A DNA stretch of 64,000 nt from Streptomyces bicolor (lineage in GTDB: Bacteria; Actinomycetota; Actinomycetes; Streptomycetales; Streptomycetaceae), in NCBI RefSeq assembly GCF_000719285.1, contig NZ_JOFS01000012.1, forward strand, positions 1 to 64,000, written 5' to 3'. Each line of letters starts with the position of its first letter. Positions within the stretch are counted from its first letter, which is position 1. Both the position numbers and the translations under genes were made by a program. Of this stretch, positions 40,096-50,813 are shown piece after piece. The notes beneath the pieces are model-generated. The model ran no database searches. It was not told where the DNA came from and saw only the letters and a program-made list of their open reading frames with translations.

Positions 40096-40943
40096 CGAGT
40101 CCGGCGAAGTCCGTTCCGTACCCCCTGACCTGGCTGTACGTTCCCGGCGACCGCCCGCGTGTGGTGGCCAAGGCCCTGGCGTCCGGCGCCGACATCGTCA
40201 TCGTCGACCTGGAGGACGCGGTCGCCCCGGACCGCAAGGACTACGCCCGGGCGGCCACGGCCGATCTGCTCTCCGAAGCGGAACAGCCCGTCCCGGTCCA
40301 CGTCCGTGTGAACGCCCTGGGCACCCCGCCGGCGGCGCAGGACCTCACGGTGCTGGCCGCCCTCCCCGGCCTGTCCGCCCTGCGCCTGCCCAAGGTGATC
40401 TCCGCCGAGCAGATCATCCACCTCGCCCAGACCACGCCGGCCGACGACCCGGGCACGACCCCGCTCCACGCCCTCCTGGAGTCGGCCGTCGGCATCGAGC
40501 GCGCACACGCGATCGCCTCCGCGCACCCCTCCCTGCACGGCATCTCGCTGGGCGAGGCGGACCTACGGGCCGACCTGGGCGTACGGGGCGACGCGGGCCT
40601 CGACTGGTCCCGCTCCCGTGTCATCGTGGCCGCGCGGGCGGCCGGCCTGCCTCCGCCGGCCCAGTCCATCCACCCGGACATCCGCGACCTGGAGGGCCTT
40701 GCGGCGTCCTGCGCCCACGGCCGCACCCTGGGCTTCCTGGGCCGAGCGGCCATCCACCCCCGCCAGCTCCCGGTGATCGAACGTGCCTACCTGCCCACGG
40801 AGGCGGAACTGGAACAGGCGGAAACGATCGTCAAGGCAGCGGCAACGGAACACGGCGCCCAGGCCCTGCAGGACGGAACCTTCATCGACGCGGCGGTGGT
40901 GTCGGCGGCCCAGCGAACCCTGTCACTCGCTCGCCGACGCTGA
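40092..40943 (+). CDS. HpcH/HpaI aldolase/citrate lyase family CoA-ester lyase (CitE-like)
   Basis: 283 aa from GTG 40092 (GTGA overlap). TIM barrel of CitE-like lyases: LYVPGDRPRVVAKAL, the acidic DLEDAVAPDRK, substrate arginine in VHVRVNALG, metal-binding glutamate in LLESAVGIE, and GEADLRADLG. Cleaves a 3-hydroxyacyl-CoA such as malyl-CoA or citramalyl-CoA into acetyl-CoA and a keto acid. Last gene of the operon, followed by a perfect hairpin. Acting after the CoA-transferase, it would split the activated acid. Confidence 0.87.
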   Translation: MTSPAKSVPYPLTWLYVPGDRPRVVAKALASGADIVIVDLEDAVAPDRKDYARAATADLLSEAEQPVPVHVRVNALGTPPAAQDLTVLAALPGLSALRLPKVISAEQIIHLAQTTPADDPGTTPLHALLESAVGIERAHAIASAHPSLHGISLGEADLRADLGVRGDAGLDWSRSRVIVAARAAGLPPPAQSIHPDIRDLEGLAASCAHGRTLGFLGRAAIHPRQLPVIERAYLPTEAELEQAETIVKAAATEHGAQALQDGTFIDAAVVSAAQRTLSLARRR

Positions 40944-41031
40944 CCTGTTCCTTTCCGCCACAACGGCGAGTACCTACACGGCGCGCTCCGGCGGTGCCGG
41001 ACTCACGAAACCCGTCGCCCACACACAACGA

Positions 41032-41059
41032 GGGGCGCTCGGAGAGTTCCGAGCGCCCC
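41032..41059. terminator. Bidirectional terminator between the lyase gene and lgt
   Basis: GGGGCGCTCGGA and TCCGAGCGCCCC form a perfect 12-bp stem around the tetraloop GAGT. It lies between convergent genes, 20 bp from the lgt stop. Confidence 0.85.
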
Positions 41060-41078
41060 ATCGCCGTACAACGAAGCG

Positions 41079-42056
41079 TCAGCTCTTCTTCGCCGACTCG
41101 GCCTCGTCGCTCGCTTCCTTCTCGGCCTCCGCGTCCGAGGAGTCGGTGGAGTCCGCCTCGGCCTTCTCGGCGTCGGTCCTCTCACCATCGGCGTCGGTGC
41201 CGCCCTCGACCTCACCGTCGGCTTCACCGCCGGAGGCCTCCGCACCCGGCTCAACCACGGTCTCCCTGCCGGGCCGCTTCCTCGCCGAGAGCACGATGTA
41301 CGTCACCGCGAGCAGGAACACGATCAGCGCGGTCCAGTTGTTCAGCCGCAGCCCGAGGATGTGGTGGGCGTCGTCCACGCGCATGTACTCGATCCAGAAC
41401 CGCCCCGCACAGTACGCGGCGACGTACAGCGCGAACGCCCGCCCGTGCCCCAGCTTGAAGCGGCGGTCGGCCCAGATCACCAGCAGCGCGACACCGATGC
41501 ACCACAGCGACTCGTACAGGAATGTCGGGTGGTAGGTGCCCGGCACCCGTCCGTCCGTCGAGGACGTGATCTCCAGGGCCCACGGAAGATCGGTCGGCCG
41601 CCCGTACAGCTCCTGGTTGAACCAGTTGCCCCAGCGCCCGATCGCCTGCGCGAAGGCGATGCCGGGCGCGACGGCGTCGGCGTACGCGGGCAGCGGGATG
41701 CCCCGGCGCCGACAGCCGATCCAGGCGCCCAGCGCCCCGAAGGCGATGGCGCCCCAGATACCGAGGCCGCCCTCCCAGATCTTGAAGGCGTCCACCCAGT
41801 CACGGCCCTCGCTGAAGTACAGCTGGTAGTCCGTGATCACGTGGTAGAGCCGGCCGCCGATCAGGCCGAAGGGCACGGCCCAGACCGCGATGTCGGCCAC
41901 CGTGCCGGCCCGCCCGCCCCGGGCGATCCAGCGTTTGTTGCCGAGCCAGACGGCTACGAAGACACCGATGATGATGCAGAACGCGTAGCCGCGCAGCGGG
42001 ACGGGGCCGAGGTGGATCACCCCGCGCGACGGGCTGGGAATGTAGGCAAGTTCCAT
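41079..42056 (-). CDS. lgt: Prolipoprotein diacylglyceryl transferase
   Basis: 325 aa polytopic membrane enzyme that moves diacylglycerol from phosphatidylglycerol to the lipobox cysteine of preprolipoproteins. MELAYIPSPSRGVIHLGPVPLRGYAF and the signature GRWGNWFNQELYG (about 145-157, with the conserved arginine and asparagine) are clear, and DRRFKLGHGRAFALYVAAY follows. After the last membrane helix there is a ~55-residue Glu/Ala/Asp-rich tail, as in other Streptomyces Lgt. Last gene of the trp-linked leftward cluster. Confidence 0.95.
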   Translation of the reverse strand: MELAYIPSPSRGVIHLGPVPLRGYAFCIIIGVFVAVWLGNKRWIARGGRAGTVADIAVWAVPFGLIGGRLYHVITDYQLYFSEGRDWVDAFKIWEGGLGIWGAIAFGALGAWIGCRRRGIPLPAYADAVAPGIAFAQAIGRWGNWFNQELYGRPTDLPWALEITSSTDGRVPGTYHPTFLYESLWCIGVALLVIWADRRFKLGHGRAFALYVAAYCAGRFWIEYMRVDDAHHILGLRLNNWTALIVFLLAVTYIVLSARKRPGRETVVEPGAEASGGEADGEVEGGTDADGERTDAEKAEADSTDSSDAEAEKEASDEAESAKKS

Positions 42057-42156
42057 GGCAAGGTCGACGCTACCCTGCCGGGCGGCGCCGATGTCGGGCG
42101 GCCCGGCTACGGGTCCATAACAGGCAGCGCCCCGAGCAGGCCCTGCCCACGCCGGT

Positions 42157-42930
42157 TCATCCCTTGGCGGTCTCCTCCACCATCTGCTTCAGCTTGGCCG
42201 GAGTCATCGTCTGGTCCTGGTAGATGTTCTTGCCGTTCAGCAGCACCGTCGGCGTACCGCTGAAGCCGCCTTCCTTGAACGCGTCGTTGGACTTGTCGAC
42301 CCAGCTGTTGTGCGTGCCGTTCTCGACGCACTTGCGGAAGGCGGGCGTGTCCAGGCCGTCGACCTTGCCCGCGAGTTCCAGGAGCTTGCTGTTCTTCGCG
42401 AAGGCGTCGTCGACCTCCGGCGGCTGGTTCTGGTACAGCACGTCGTGGTACGGCACGAACTTCCCGACGTCCTGGGCGCAGGCCGCGGCGTTGGCGGCGT
42501 TGCGGGAGCCGGTGCCGCCCATGTTGCCGTCGATGATCGTCGCCAGGTGGTACTCGACCTTGAGCTTCCCGGAGTCCGTCAGCTCGTGGATCGTCGACCT
42601 GTACGCGTCCTCGAAGGACTTGCAGGCCGGGCAGCGGAAGTCCTCCCAGACCGTGAGTGTCGACTTGGCGCTCTCCTCGCCGACCGGGATCGCGAGGCCG
42701 TCCTTGCCCTGCGCCCCCGAGGGGCCCACCACCGGCCCCGCGTCACTGCTGTCGTCCTTGCCGGCGTTCGCCGCGACGACTCCGACCACCGCCGCGAGTC
42801 CGAGGACGCAGACCACGCTCGCGCCCACGATCAGCGCGCGGCGCCGCTTGTCGGCGGCCTTCTGCTTCTCCCGCTCGACCGCCAGCCGCTCTCGGGCGGT
42901 CCGCTTTCCCTCACGATTCTTTTCGCTCAC
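42157..42930 (-). CDS. Membrane-anchored DsbA-like thioredoxin-fold protein
   Basis: 257 aa from the chosen GTG at 42930 (MSEKNREGKR). A basic cytoplasmic N-terminus (~35 residues) precedes one membrane helix (ALIVGASVVCVLGLAAVVGVVAA), then an extracytoplasmic thioredoxin_4 domain with redox motif CPAC in FRCPACKSFEDAY and cis-proline loop FSGTPTVLLNGK. Likely forms or isomerises disulfides in secreted proteins. It sits between trpA and lgt on the same strand; the link with lgt fits a secretion role. Confidence 0.9.
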   Translation of the reverse strand: MSEKNREGKRTARERLAVEREKQKAADKRRRALIVGASVVCVLGLAAVVGVVAANAGKDDSSDAGPVVGPSGAQGKDGLAIPVGEESAKSTLTVWEDFRCPACKSFEDAYRSTIHELTDSGKLKVEYHLATIIDGNMGGTGSRNAANAAACAQDVGKFVPYHDVLYQNQPPEVDDAFAKNSKLLELAGKVDGLDTPAFRKCVENGTHNSWVDKSNDAFKEGGFSGTPTVLLNGKNIYQDQTMTPAKLKQMVEETAKG

Positions 42931-43016
42931 ACCCGCAGAACGAACCGGGGAGGCGCAGCGCGCCTCCCCGGCCACAGGTCCACCCTTACGAGGGAGCTGT
43001 ATGAAATCCCGCCTGG

Positions 43017-43835
43017 TTACGCCTGCCCGCGCACGCCCTTCGCCAGCTCACCGGCGAGCGCGCGGACAGCCTCGACGCCGGCCGCGTCGTCCGGCGCGTC
43101 CAGCATCAGCTTGACGAAGGCCGAGCCGACGATCACGCCGTCCGCGAACCCGGCGACCTCGGCGGCCTGCTCGGCGTTGGAGACGCCGAGCCCGACGCAG
43201 ACGGGCAGCTCGGTGCCGGTGGCCCGGGTGCGCTCGACCAGGTCCTGCGCCTGCGCGCCCACGGACTCACGGGTACCGGTGACGCCCATCAGCGAGGCGG
43301 CGTAGACGAAGCCGCTGCCCGCCGAGGTGATCTGCCCGAGCCGCTCGTCCTTGCTGCTGGGCGCCACGACGAAGACGGTCGCGAGCCCGTGCTTCTCGGC
43401 GTGCTCCCTCCACAGGGCCGACTCCTGGACGGGCAGGTCGGGCAGGATGCAGCCCGCACCGCCCGCCTCGGCCAGCTCGGCGGTGAAGCGCTCGACGCCG
43501 TAGCGGTCGATGGGGTTCCAGTACGTCATGACGAGGACCGGCTTCCCGGTGGCCGCGTGGGCCTCCTTGACCGTCCGCATGACGTCCGCGATCTTGACGC
43601 CGCCGCGCAGGGCGATGTCGTCGGCGGTCTGGATGACGGGGCCGTCGAGGACGGGGTCGCTGTGCGGCAGACCCACCTCCACGACGTCGGCGCCCCCGTC
43701 GAGCACGGCCTTGATCGCCTCGATGCCGCCGTCCACGGACGGGAACCCGGCCGGGAGGTAGGCGATGAGGGCGGAGCGGCCCTCGGCCTTGGCGGCCTGC
43801 AGGGTGTCCGTCAACAGCTGGATGTTTCCGCTCAC
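43017..43835 (-). CDS. trpA: Tryptophan synthase alpha subunit
   Basis: 272 aa TIM barrel that splits indole-3-glycerol phosphate to indole and glyceraldehyde-3-phosphate. Catalytic residues are in [19 protein letters not shown] (glutamate) and [14 protein letters not shown] (aspartate). [13 protein letters not shown] and [12 protein letters not shown] form the phosphate site. Its start overlaps the trpB stop by four bases, matching the 1:1 alpha2beta2 complex. Confidence 0.97.
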   Translation of the reverse strand: MSGNIQLLTDTLQAAKAEGRSALIAYLPAGFPSVDGGIEAIKAVLDGGADVVEVGLPHSDPVLDGPVIQTADDIALRGGVKIADVMRTVKEAHAATGKPVLVMTYWNPIDRYGVERFTAELAEAGGAGCILPDLPVQESALWREHAEKHGLATVFVVAPSSKDERLGQITSAGSGFVYAASLMGVTGTRESVGAQAQDLVERTRATGTELPVCVGLGVSNAEQAAEVAGFADGVIVGSAFVKLMLDAPDDAAGVEAVRALAGELAKGVRGQA

Positions 43836-45118
43836 TTGGCGTCCCCCTGGATCTCGGCGGCACCGCCGTTGGCGTCGGCGGCGACCTCGGCGTCGGTGTC
43901 GTACAGGCCGAAGTAGCGGGCGGCCGTGTCCATGTCCTTGTCACCGCGCCCGGACAGGTTGACCACGATCAGCCCGTCCTTGCCCAGCTCCCTGCCCACC
44001 TCCAGGGCACCGGCGAGCGCGTGGGCGCTCTCGATGGCCGGGATGATGCCCTCGGTGCGGGACAGCAGGCGCAGCGCCTGCATGGCCGCGTCGTCGGTGA
44101 CCGCGCGGTACTCGCCGCGGCCGATGTCCTTGAGGTAGGAGTGCTCCGGGCCGATGCCGGGGTAGTCCAGGCCCGCCGAGATCGAGTACGGCTCGGTGAT
44201 CTGGCCCTCCTCGTCCTGGAGGACGTAGGAGCGGGAGCCGTGCAGGATGCCGGGCTCGCCGGCGGTCAGGGTCGCCGCGTGCTCGCCGGTCTCGACGCCG
44301 TGCCCGGCGGGCTCGCAGCCGATGAGGCGTACGTCCGTGTCGGGGATGAAGGCGTGGAAGAGGCCGATGGCGTTGGAGCCGCCGCCGACGCAGGCGATGG
44401 CGGCGTCGGGGAGGCGTCCGGCGCGCTCCAGCAGCTGGCGTCGTGCCTCCACCCCGATGACGCGGTGGAAGTCGCGGACCATCGCGGGGAAGGGGTGCGG
44501 GCCGGCGACCGTACCGAACAGGTAGTGCGTGTGGTCGACGTTGGCGACCCAGTCGCGGAACGCCTCGTTGATGGCGTCCTTGAGGGTGCGGCTGCCCGAC
44601 TTCACGGCGATGACCTCGGCGCCGAGCATGCGCATGCGGGCCACGTTGAGGGCCTGGCGCTGGGTGTCGATCTCGCCCATGTAGATCGTGCACTCGAGGC
44701 CGAAGAGCGCGCAGGCCGTCGCCGTCGCCACGCCGTGCTGGCCGGCCCCGGTCTCGGCGATCACTCGGGTCTTGCCCATGCGCTTGGTGAGCAGGGCCTG
44801 GCCGAGGACGTTGTTGATCTTGTGGGAGCCGGTGTGGTTGAGGTCTTCCCGCTTCAGGAAGATCCGTGCGCCACCGGCGTGTTCGGCGAACCTCGGCACC
44901 TCGGTGAGGGAGCTGGGGCGGCCGGTGTAGTTGACCAGCAGGTCGTCGAGTTCCCGGGCGAACTCGGGGTCGTGCTTGGCCTTGTCGTACTCGACGGCCA
45001 CCTCGTCCACGGCGGCGACGAGGGCCTCCGGGATGAACTTGCCGCCGAAGGCGCCGAAGTAGCCCTCGGCGGTGGGGACTTGACCCTCCGGGTCGGGGAT
45101 GAAGAAGTCGCTGGGCAT
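43832..45118 (-). CDS. trpB: Tryptophan synthase beta subunit
   Basis: 428 aa. Condenses indole with serine. The PLP lysine is Lys100 in [11 protein letters not shown]; the indole-site glutamate is in [20 protein letters not shown] binds the cofactor phosphate. The N-terminal [17 protein letters not shown] is classic TrpB1. Length is normal, with a short disordered C-terminus. Lies between trpM and trpA on the minus strand. Confidence 0.97.
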   Translation of the reverse strand: MPSDFFIPDPEGQVPTAEGYFGAFGGKFIPEALVAAVDEVAVEYDKAKHDPEFARELDDLLVNYTGRPSSLTEVPRFAEHAGGARIFLKREDLNHTGSHKINNVLGQALLTKRMGKTRVIAETGAGQHGVATATACALFGLECTIYMGEIDTQRQALNVARMRMLGAEVIAVKSGSRTLKDAINEAFRDWVANVDHTHYLFGTVAGPHPFPAMVRDFHRVIGVEARRQLLERAGRLPDAAIACVGGGSNAIGLFHAFIPDTDVRLIGCEPAGHGVETGEHAATLTAGEPGILHGSRSYVLQDEEGQITEPYSISAGLDYPGIGPEHSYLKDIGRGEYRAVTDDAAMQALRLLSRTEGIIPAIESAHALAGALEVGRELGKDGLIVVNLSGRGDKDMDTAARYFGLYDTDAEVAADANGGAAEIQGDAK

Positions 45119-45186
45119 GAGTGAACCTCACGGTGAGTGGTGTGTGAACAGCACTGATCGCCGTGGGGGCGGGGTTTGTCCGTTGG

Positions 45187-45272
45187 CTGCGGGCCCGATG
45201 TGGCTGGTCGCGCACGCGCGGCGGTAGCCGCAAATCGAACAGAGTCCCGCGCCCCTATGGGGCGCGCTGCCA
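45187..45272 (+). repeat. Dispersed repeat R2, copy A
   Basis: About 86 bp nearly identical, in reverse complement, to 47298-47381. Shared blocks include GGCTGGTCGCGC, GCGGTAGCCGCAAATC and a GCGCCCC-(n)-GGGGCGC hairpin (here 45249-45265). This is a common Streptomyces intergenic repeat type. Its far end supplies the last codons and stop of trpM, and it may act as that gene's transcript end. Confidence 0.85.
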
Positions 45273-45422
45273 TCGACGGCCGTTTACCTGCCCAGGTTCG
45301 TCTCCGATGACGTATCGCACGCGACGGCCGTGCACGCGGCGTGCCGGCGCGCGGCAGCCGCGAGGGCGGCAGCCGCGCGCGAGGCGGGCGTACCGGTCCA
45401 CGGTCGTCACAGTGCGGTTCAT
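45255..45422 (-). CDS. trpM: TrpM, small tryptophan-cluster protein
   Basis: 55 aa, ATG 45422 to TAG 45255. Very arginine-rich with three cysteines; begins MNRTVTTVDRYARLARGC and contains RVRYVIGDEPGQVNG. Streptomyces species encode a similar ~60-residue basic protein (TrpM, earlier TrpX) between trpC and trpB, where it modulates tryptophan biosynthesis and development. The C-terminus WQRAP is encoded inside repeat R2, so this copy may be shorter than usual. Confidence 0.82.
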   Translation of the reverse strand: MNRTVTTVDRYARLARGCRPRGCRAPARRVHGRRVRYVIGDEPGQVNGRRWQRAP

Positions 45423-45443
45423 CGGGGTCAGCCTAGCGGGTGA

Positions 45444-46253
45444 TCAGCCTCGGCCGTGCCGCAATGCGGGGTGCTCGCCCGCCGCCACGAGGTCGGAGAC
45501 CGCGGACTTGGGGTCCTTGCCCGTGACCAGGGACTCGCCGACCAGGACGGCGTCGGCGCCGGCGTTGGCGTAGGCGATGAGGTCGTGCGGGCCGCGGACG
45601 CCGGACTCGGCGACCTTGACGATGGTGTCGGGGATCTCGGGGGCCACGCGCTCGAAGGTGGAGCGGTCGACCTCGAGGGTCTTGAGGTTGCGCGCGTTGA
45701 CGCCGATCACCTTCGCGCCGGCGTCCACCGCGCGCTCGACCTCGTCCTCGTCGTGCACCTCGACGAGGGGCGTGAGGCCGATGGAGACCGCACGCTCGAT
45801 CAGCGACTCCAGGGCGGGCTGGTCCAGCGCGGCCACGATCAGCAGGGCGAGATCCGCGCCGTAGGCCCGGGCCTCCCACAGCTGGTACGACGTGACGATG
45901 AAGTCCTTGCGCAGGACCGGGATGTCCACGCGCGCGCGGACGGCCTCCAGGTCGGCCAGCGAGCCGCCGAAGCGGCGCTGTTCGGTGAGGACGGAGATGA
46001 CGGCCGCGCCGCCCGCCTCGTAGTCCGCGGCGAGCCCGGCCGGGTCGGCGATCGCGGCCAGCGCACCCTTGGAGGGGCTGGAGCGCTTGACCTCGCAGAT
46101 GACCTTGACGCCGTCGCCCCTGAGCGCGGCGACCCCGTCCTTGGCCGCGGGAGCCTTCGCCGCGCGCTCCTTGAGCTCGTCGAGGCTGACGCGCGCCTGC
46201 CGCTCCGCGAGGTCGGCACGGACTCCGTCGATGATCTCGTCGAGCACACTCAC
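45444..46253 (-). CDS. trpC: Indole-3-glycerol phosphate synthase
   Basis: 269 aa from the chosen GTG at 46253 ([10 protein letters not shown]). TIM barrel converting CdRP to indole-3-glycerol phosphate. Catalytic lysine and glutamate lie in [15 protein letters not shown], the second lysine in [15 protein letters not shown], and the phosphate-binding end in SGVRGPHDL and [12 protein letters not shown]. First gene of trpC-trpM-trpB-trpA. No TrpF domain is fused, consistent with PriA serving that step. Confidence 0.96.
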   Translation of the reverse strand: MSVLDEIIDGVRADLAERQARVSLDELKERAAKAPAAKDGVAALRGDGVKVICEVKRSSPSKGALAAIADPAGLAADYEAGGAAVISVLTEQRRFGGSLADLEAVRARVDIPVLRKDFIVTSYQLWEARAYGADLALLIVAALDQPALESLIERAVSIGLTPLVEVHDEDEVERAVDAGAKVIGVNARNLKTLEVDRSTFERVAPEIPDTIVKVAESGVRGPHDLIAYANAGADAVLVGESLVTGKDPKSAVSDLVAAGEHPALRHGRG

Positions 46254-46389
46254 GCGAGCGGCCCCCTTCCAGACGGTTGACTGTGAAAGCGGTTCAAAAC
46301 CTATGGTCACTGCGATGGTATCCGCAGGAGGGCGTAGGCCTCGCATCCGGTTGACGCCACGTCCCACTACCTGGACATTCTCCAGTTGA

Positions 46390-46836
46390 TCAAGGATGCA
46401 GCCAGCCACCGGACGGCAGATTCCGGACAACGGTGAAGACCAGCACCAACGCCCCCGCCGCCCACAGGCGCACCGGCGAGAGATCGAGCGCGAGCGGTCG
46501 CCCTCGCGCCGCCCGGATCACCCAGACGGTCCACACCACGGCGAAGAGCACATAGCCGACGACAGCGAGCGCGTTGTCCTGGAGCGCCGCCGCGAAGTCC
46601 CCGTGGACGACGGCGTGCGCGCTGCGCAGTCCGCCGCAGCCGGGGCAGTAGATCCCGGTGACCTGGAGGAGCGGACAGGCGGGGTAGTGGCCGGGTTCGT
46701 TCGGGTCCACGGCGCCCACGTAGGCGAAGGCGCCCACGACGGCTCCGAGCACGCCCGCAGGCACGGCGAGCCGCCCGAACACGCTCCCCGTGCCGGACCG
46801 CGTCATCCCCTGGCCGTCGGAGTTCACGCCTCGCAT
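46390..46836 (-). CDS. DUF2752 membrane protein
   Basis: 148 aa from the chosen ATG at 46836 (GAGGG upstream; ATG 46806 possible). Three to four membrane helices with the DUF2752 signature [23 protein letters not shown], in which CPxCGGxR lies at a helix end. Function unknown. Lies upstream of trpC on the same strand, about 136 bp away. Confidence 0.85.
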   Translation of the reverse strand: MRGVNSDGQGMTRSGTGSVFGRLAVPAGVLGAVVGAFAYVGAVDPNEPGHYPACPLLQVTGIYCPGCGGLRSAHAVVHGDFAAALQDNALAVVGYVLFAVVWTVWVIRAARGRPLALDLSPVRLWAAGALVLVFTVVRNLPSGGWLHP

Positions 46837-46866
46837 TCTGCCCTCTGCGGCCCCCCACGCGCGCGT

Positions 46867-46909
46867 GAGGGGCGGCTTCCGGTACGCGGTGTACCGGAAG
46901 CCGCCCCTC
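46867..46909 (-). terminator. Strong hairpin with perfect 19-bp stem
   Basis: GAGGGGCGGCTTCCGGTAC (46867-46885) pairs perfectly with GTACCGGAAGCCGCCCCTC (46891-46909) around a 5-base loop. Located 31 bp downstream of the HGxxPAAW gene and 31 bp before the next start, so it most likely ends that transcript. Confidence 0.85.
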
Positions 46910-46939
46910 GACGCGGTCGTACGGGAGAGCCGTACGCAA

Positions 46940-47185
46940 TCAGCTCTGGACGTCCGCCGGCTCGCGCTTCTCCGCGAGGAGCACGTGAGCGTCCTTGGGC
47001 TGGCCGAGGCCCATGCCGCGCATGATCCAGCCGATGACGCCACCGAGGACCACGATCCCCAGGCCGGCCCAGAAGCCCACGGGCTGAGCCAACACCATGA
47101 AGGCGCCCGAGACGCAGAAACCGATGAAGGCGATCGTGACACCGGTCCAGGCGGCCGGGGTGTGACCGTGGCTGCTGCCCGCCAT
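46940..47185 (-). CDS. HGxxPAAW-family small membrane protein
   Basis: 81 aa. Begins MAGSSHGHTPAAWTGV, the HGxxPAAW motif that names an actinobacterial family. Two membrane helices follow (about 16-34 and 40-56), then a charged cytoplasmic tail. Function unknown; consistently found by the trp genes in Streptomyces. Ends before a perfect hairpin. Confidence 0.88.
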   Translation of the reverse strand: MAGSSHGHTPAAWTGVTIAFIGFCVSGAFMVLAQPVGFWAGLGIVVLGGVIGWIMRGMGLGQPKDAHVLLAEKREPADVQS

Positions 47186-47297
47186 TACTTGCTCCTCGTT
47201 GCTGAAGTACGTGTCCGAGCCGGACGCTCGCTGTCATTGTCCCGCACGCGTGCGCATGGGGTGATCGGGGGTAGCCCTCCCGAGTCGACGCCGGGAA

Positions 47298-47381
47298 TGG
47301 CAGCGCCCCTTCAGGGGCGCGGGGCTCCGTTGGATTTGCGGCTACCGCCGCGCGGGCGCGACCAGCCCCACCGGCCCGCAG
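47298..47381 (-). repeat. Dispersed repeat R2, copy B
   Basis: Inverted copy of 45187-45272. Contains GCGCCCC(TTCA)GGGGCGC at 47303-47320 and the shared TTTGCGGCTACCGCCGCGCG block. It lies in the 222-bp gap between the HGxxPAAW gene and the Trp-associated membrane protein, which is otherwise empty. Confidence 0.85.
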
Positions 47382-47407
47382 TGAAAGACGGCCCTACCCG
47401 CGGAGCG

Positions 47408-48040
47408 CTACGCGCCGGTCGGGTCCTCGCCCCGGTCGAGAGCCTTCCACAGGTCCTCGGGGCGGTCGGGGTCGGTGGCCGGGGCCTCGCGGCGCGGGCG
47501 GGATGCGCCGCCGCGCTCGTAGCGGCCGGACATCCCGGGCCAGAGCCGGCCGTAGCGCAGGGCCAGCAGTCCGGCGAGCAGGATCAGGACGCCGCCCACG
47601 GCCGCGACGTACGGCCACGCCGTGTGGGTGAGGGCCTGGACGGTGGCCGAGGTGTCGCCGGAGGCCTGGGCGGCCTTCTCGTCGAGCGCGGAGCTGTCGG
47701 AGGCGCCGAGCAGGGCGGCCGCGACGGTGCCGGCGCCGGAGAGCGCGAGCAGGCCGGCGACCACGAAGCGGCCGGCCCGGCGGACGGCGAAGACGGCGAC
47801 GAGCGCGGCGAGCCCCACTATCGCCAGGGCCGCGGGGACGCCCGTGACGTCGCTGCCCTTGGCGATCAGCGGGAACGGGCCGCCGGCCACCGTCACGGTG
47901 CCCTCCGACCAGCGCTGCCGGGTGGAGAGCAGCGCCACGGCCGCGCCGAGCGCCCCGCACAGCAGGGCGACGGCGAGACTCATACGGCCGGCCCGGGCGG
48001 AACCGGGGGCTTCGGAACGAGGGTGCGGTACGGCAGTCAC
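47408..48040 (-). CDS. Tryptophan-associated membrane protein (TIGR02234 type)
   Basis: 210 aa from the chosen GTG at 48040 (MTAVPHPRSE); GTG 48055 is an alternative. Four membrane helices with an extracytoplasmic loop RQRWSEGTV and a conserved G-x-D-V-T-G-VPAALAIVGLAAL segment between helices one and two, characteristic of the family found next to trp genes in actinobacteria. The C-terminal ~40 residues are cytoplasmic and charged. Follows trpE by 78 bp on the same strand. Confidence 0.85.
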   Translation of the reverse strand: MTAVPHPRSEAPGSARAGRMSLAVALLCGALGAAVALLSTRQRWSEGTVTVAGGPFPLIAKGSDVTGVPAALAIVGLAALVAVFAVRRAGRFVVAGLLALSGAGTVAAALLGASDSSALDEKAAQASGDTSATVQALTHTAWPYVAAVGGVLILLAGLLALRYGRLWPGMSGRYERGGASRPRREAPATDPDRPEDLWKALDRGEDPTGA

Positions 48041-48118
48041 GTACTCCACTATCACCCGAACCCCGAACGATCAGTCACCCGGGGTTCGGGTGAGACGGCC
48101 GGCCGGGCTCACCCGCGT

Positions 48119-49606
<1,488 letters not shown>

Positions 49607-49617
49607 GGCGGCTGACC

Positions 49618-50025
49618 TTACTGATCGGCTGCCGGTACGCCGGAATCGGCGTCCTTGAGCAGCACATCCACGTCGAAGCAGGTACGCGCGCCCGTGTGGC
49701 AGGCAGCGCCGACCTGGTCGACCCTGACGAGCACGGTGTCGGCGTCGCAGTCCAGGGCGACGGACTTCACCCACTGGAAGTGGCCGGAGGTGTCGCCCTT
49801 GACCCAGTACTCCTGCCGGCTGCGCGACCAGTAGGTGCAGCGGCCGGTGGTGAGTGTGCGATGCAGGGCCTCGTCGTCCATCCAGCCGAGCATCAGCACC
49901 TCTCCGGTGTCGTACTGCTGGGCGATGGCGGGCAGGAGTCCGTCCGCGCTGCGCTTGAGGCGCGCGGCGATCTCGGGGTCCAGCCGACTGGGCTGACGGG
50001 GCGTGCTGGTGGTCATGGATGCCAT
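49618..50025 (-). CDS. hisI: Phosphoribosyl-AMP cyclohydrolase
   Basis: 135 aa from ATG 50025 (132 aa if ATG 50016). Third step of histidine synthesis, opening the adenine ring of PR-AMP. Signatures: [35 protein letters not shown], and zinc/magnesium ligands in LDCDADTVL and [12 protein letters not shown]. HisE is not fused, as usual in actinobacteria. Leads a hisI-trpE transcription unit, which would link histidine and tryptophan supply. Confidence 0.95.
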   Translation of the reverse strand: MASMTTSTPRQPSRLDPEIAARLKRSADGLLPAIAQQYDTGEVLMLGWMDDEALHRTLTTGRCTYWSRSRQEYWVKGDTSGHFQWVKSVALDCDADTVLVRVDQVGAACHTGARTCFDVDVLLKDADSGVPAADQ

Positions 50026-50156
50026 TGTGCCGCCTGCCACTGACAGTGACGGCTCGGTGTCCACTGAGTGGATAGGGGCGGCGCGAAGCGCCTCGGTGTG
50101 GGGTGGTGGTCGGGTGACGGGTGGGCGGACCTGGTACGTGGTCGTAGGCTGACTGC

Positions 50157-50792
50157 ATGTCGACCTTCGCCCAGCGTGAACGACTTCTCCTCGCCGACCT
50201 CTTGGAGGCCGAGGGCCCCGAGGCCCCCACCCTCTGCGAGGGCTGGCAGACCCGTGATCTCGCCGCGCACGTCGTGGTGCGCGAACGCCGCCCCGATGCC
50301 GCCGCCGGCCTGCTGATCAAGCAGCTGGGGTCGCGTCTGGAGAAGGCGATGGAGGAGTTCGCGGCGAAGCCGTACGAGGAGCTGATCCAGCTCATCCGCA
50401 CCGGCCCGCCGCGCTTCTCGCCCTTCCAGCTCAAGCAGATCGACGAGGCGTCGAACACGATCGAGTTCTACGTCCACACCGAGGACGTCCGCCGCGCCCA
50501 GCCGGACTGGACGCCGCGCGAGCTCGACCCGGTCTTCCAGGACGCCCTCTGGTCCCGCTTCGAGCGCTCCGCCCGGCTGGTGGGCCGCAGCGCCCCCACC
50601 GGCCTGGTGCTGCGCCGCCCCAACGGCCAGACGGCGGTCGCCCACAAGGGCACGCCGGTCGTCACGGTGACCGGCGAGCCCTCGGAGCTGCTGCTGTTCG
50701 CCTACGGCCGGCAGAGCGCCGCCAAGGTGGAGCTGGACGGCGACAAGGACGCGATCGCCAAGCTGCACGAGACGAAGCAGCTGGGTATCTGA
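50157..50792 (+). CDS. TIGR03085 family protein (DinB-like, maleylpyruvate-isomerase fold)
   Basis: 211 aa. The N-terminal ~100 residues form a DinB-like four-helix bundle with [22 protein letters not shown]; the histidines could bind metal, as in mycothiol-dependent maleylpyruvate isomerase. The C-terminal part has HTEDVRRA and [14 protein letters not shown]. Divergent from hisI with a 131-bp gap. Enzymatic role not established; mycothiol-dependent chemistry is plausible because Streptomyces make mycothiol. Confidence 0.85.
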   Translation: MSTFAQRERLLLADLLEAEGPEAPTLCEGWQTRDLAAHVVVRERRPDAAAGLLIKQLGSRLEKAMEEFAAKPYEELIQLIRTGPPRFSPFQLKQIDEASNTIEFYVHTEDVRRAQPDWTPRELDPVFQDALWSRFERSARLVGRSAPTGLVLRRPNGQTAVAHKGTPVVTVTGEPSELLLFAYGRQSAAKVELDGDKDAIAKLHETKQLGI

Positions 50793-50813
50793 GGGCAGCC
50801 GCGCGCGAGGCCG

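Noticed and set aside
49607..49617. Tryptophan attenuator upstream of trpE
   Set aside because: Only 11 bp separate hisI and trpE, too short for a leader peptide and terminator.
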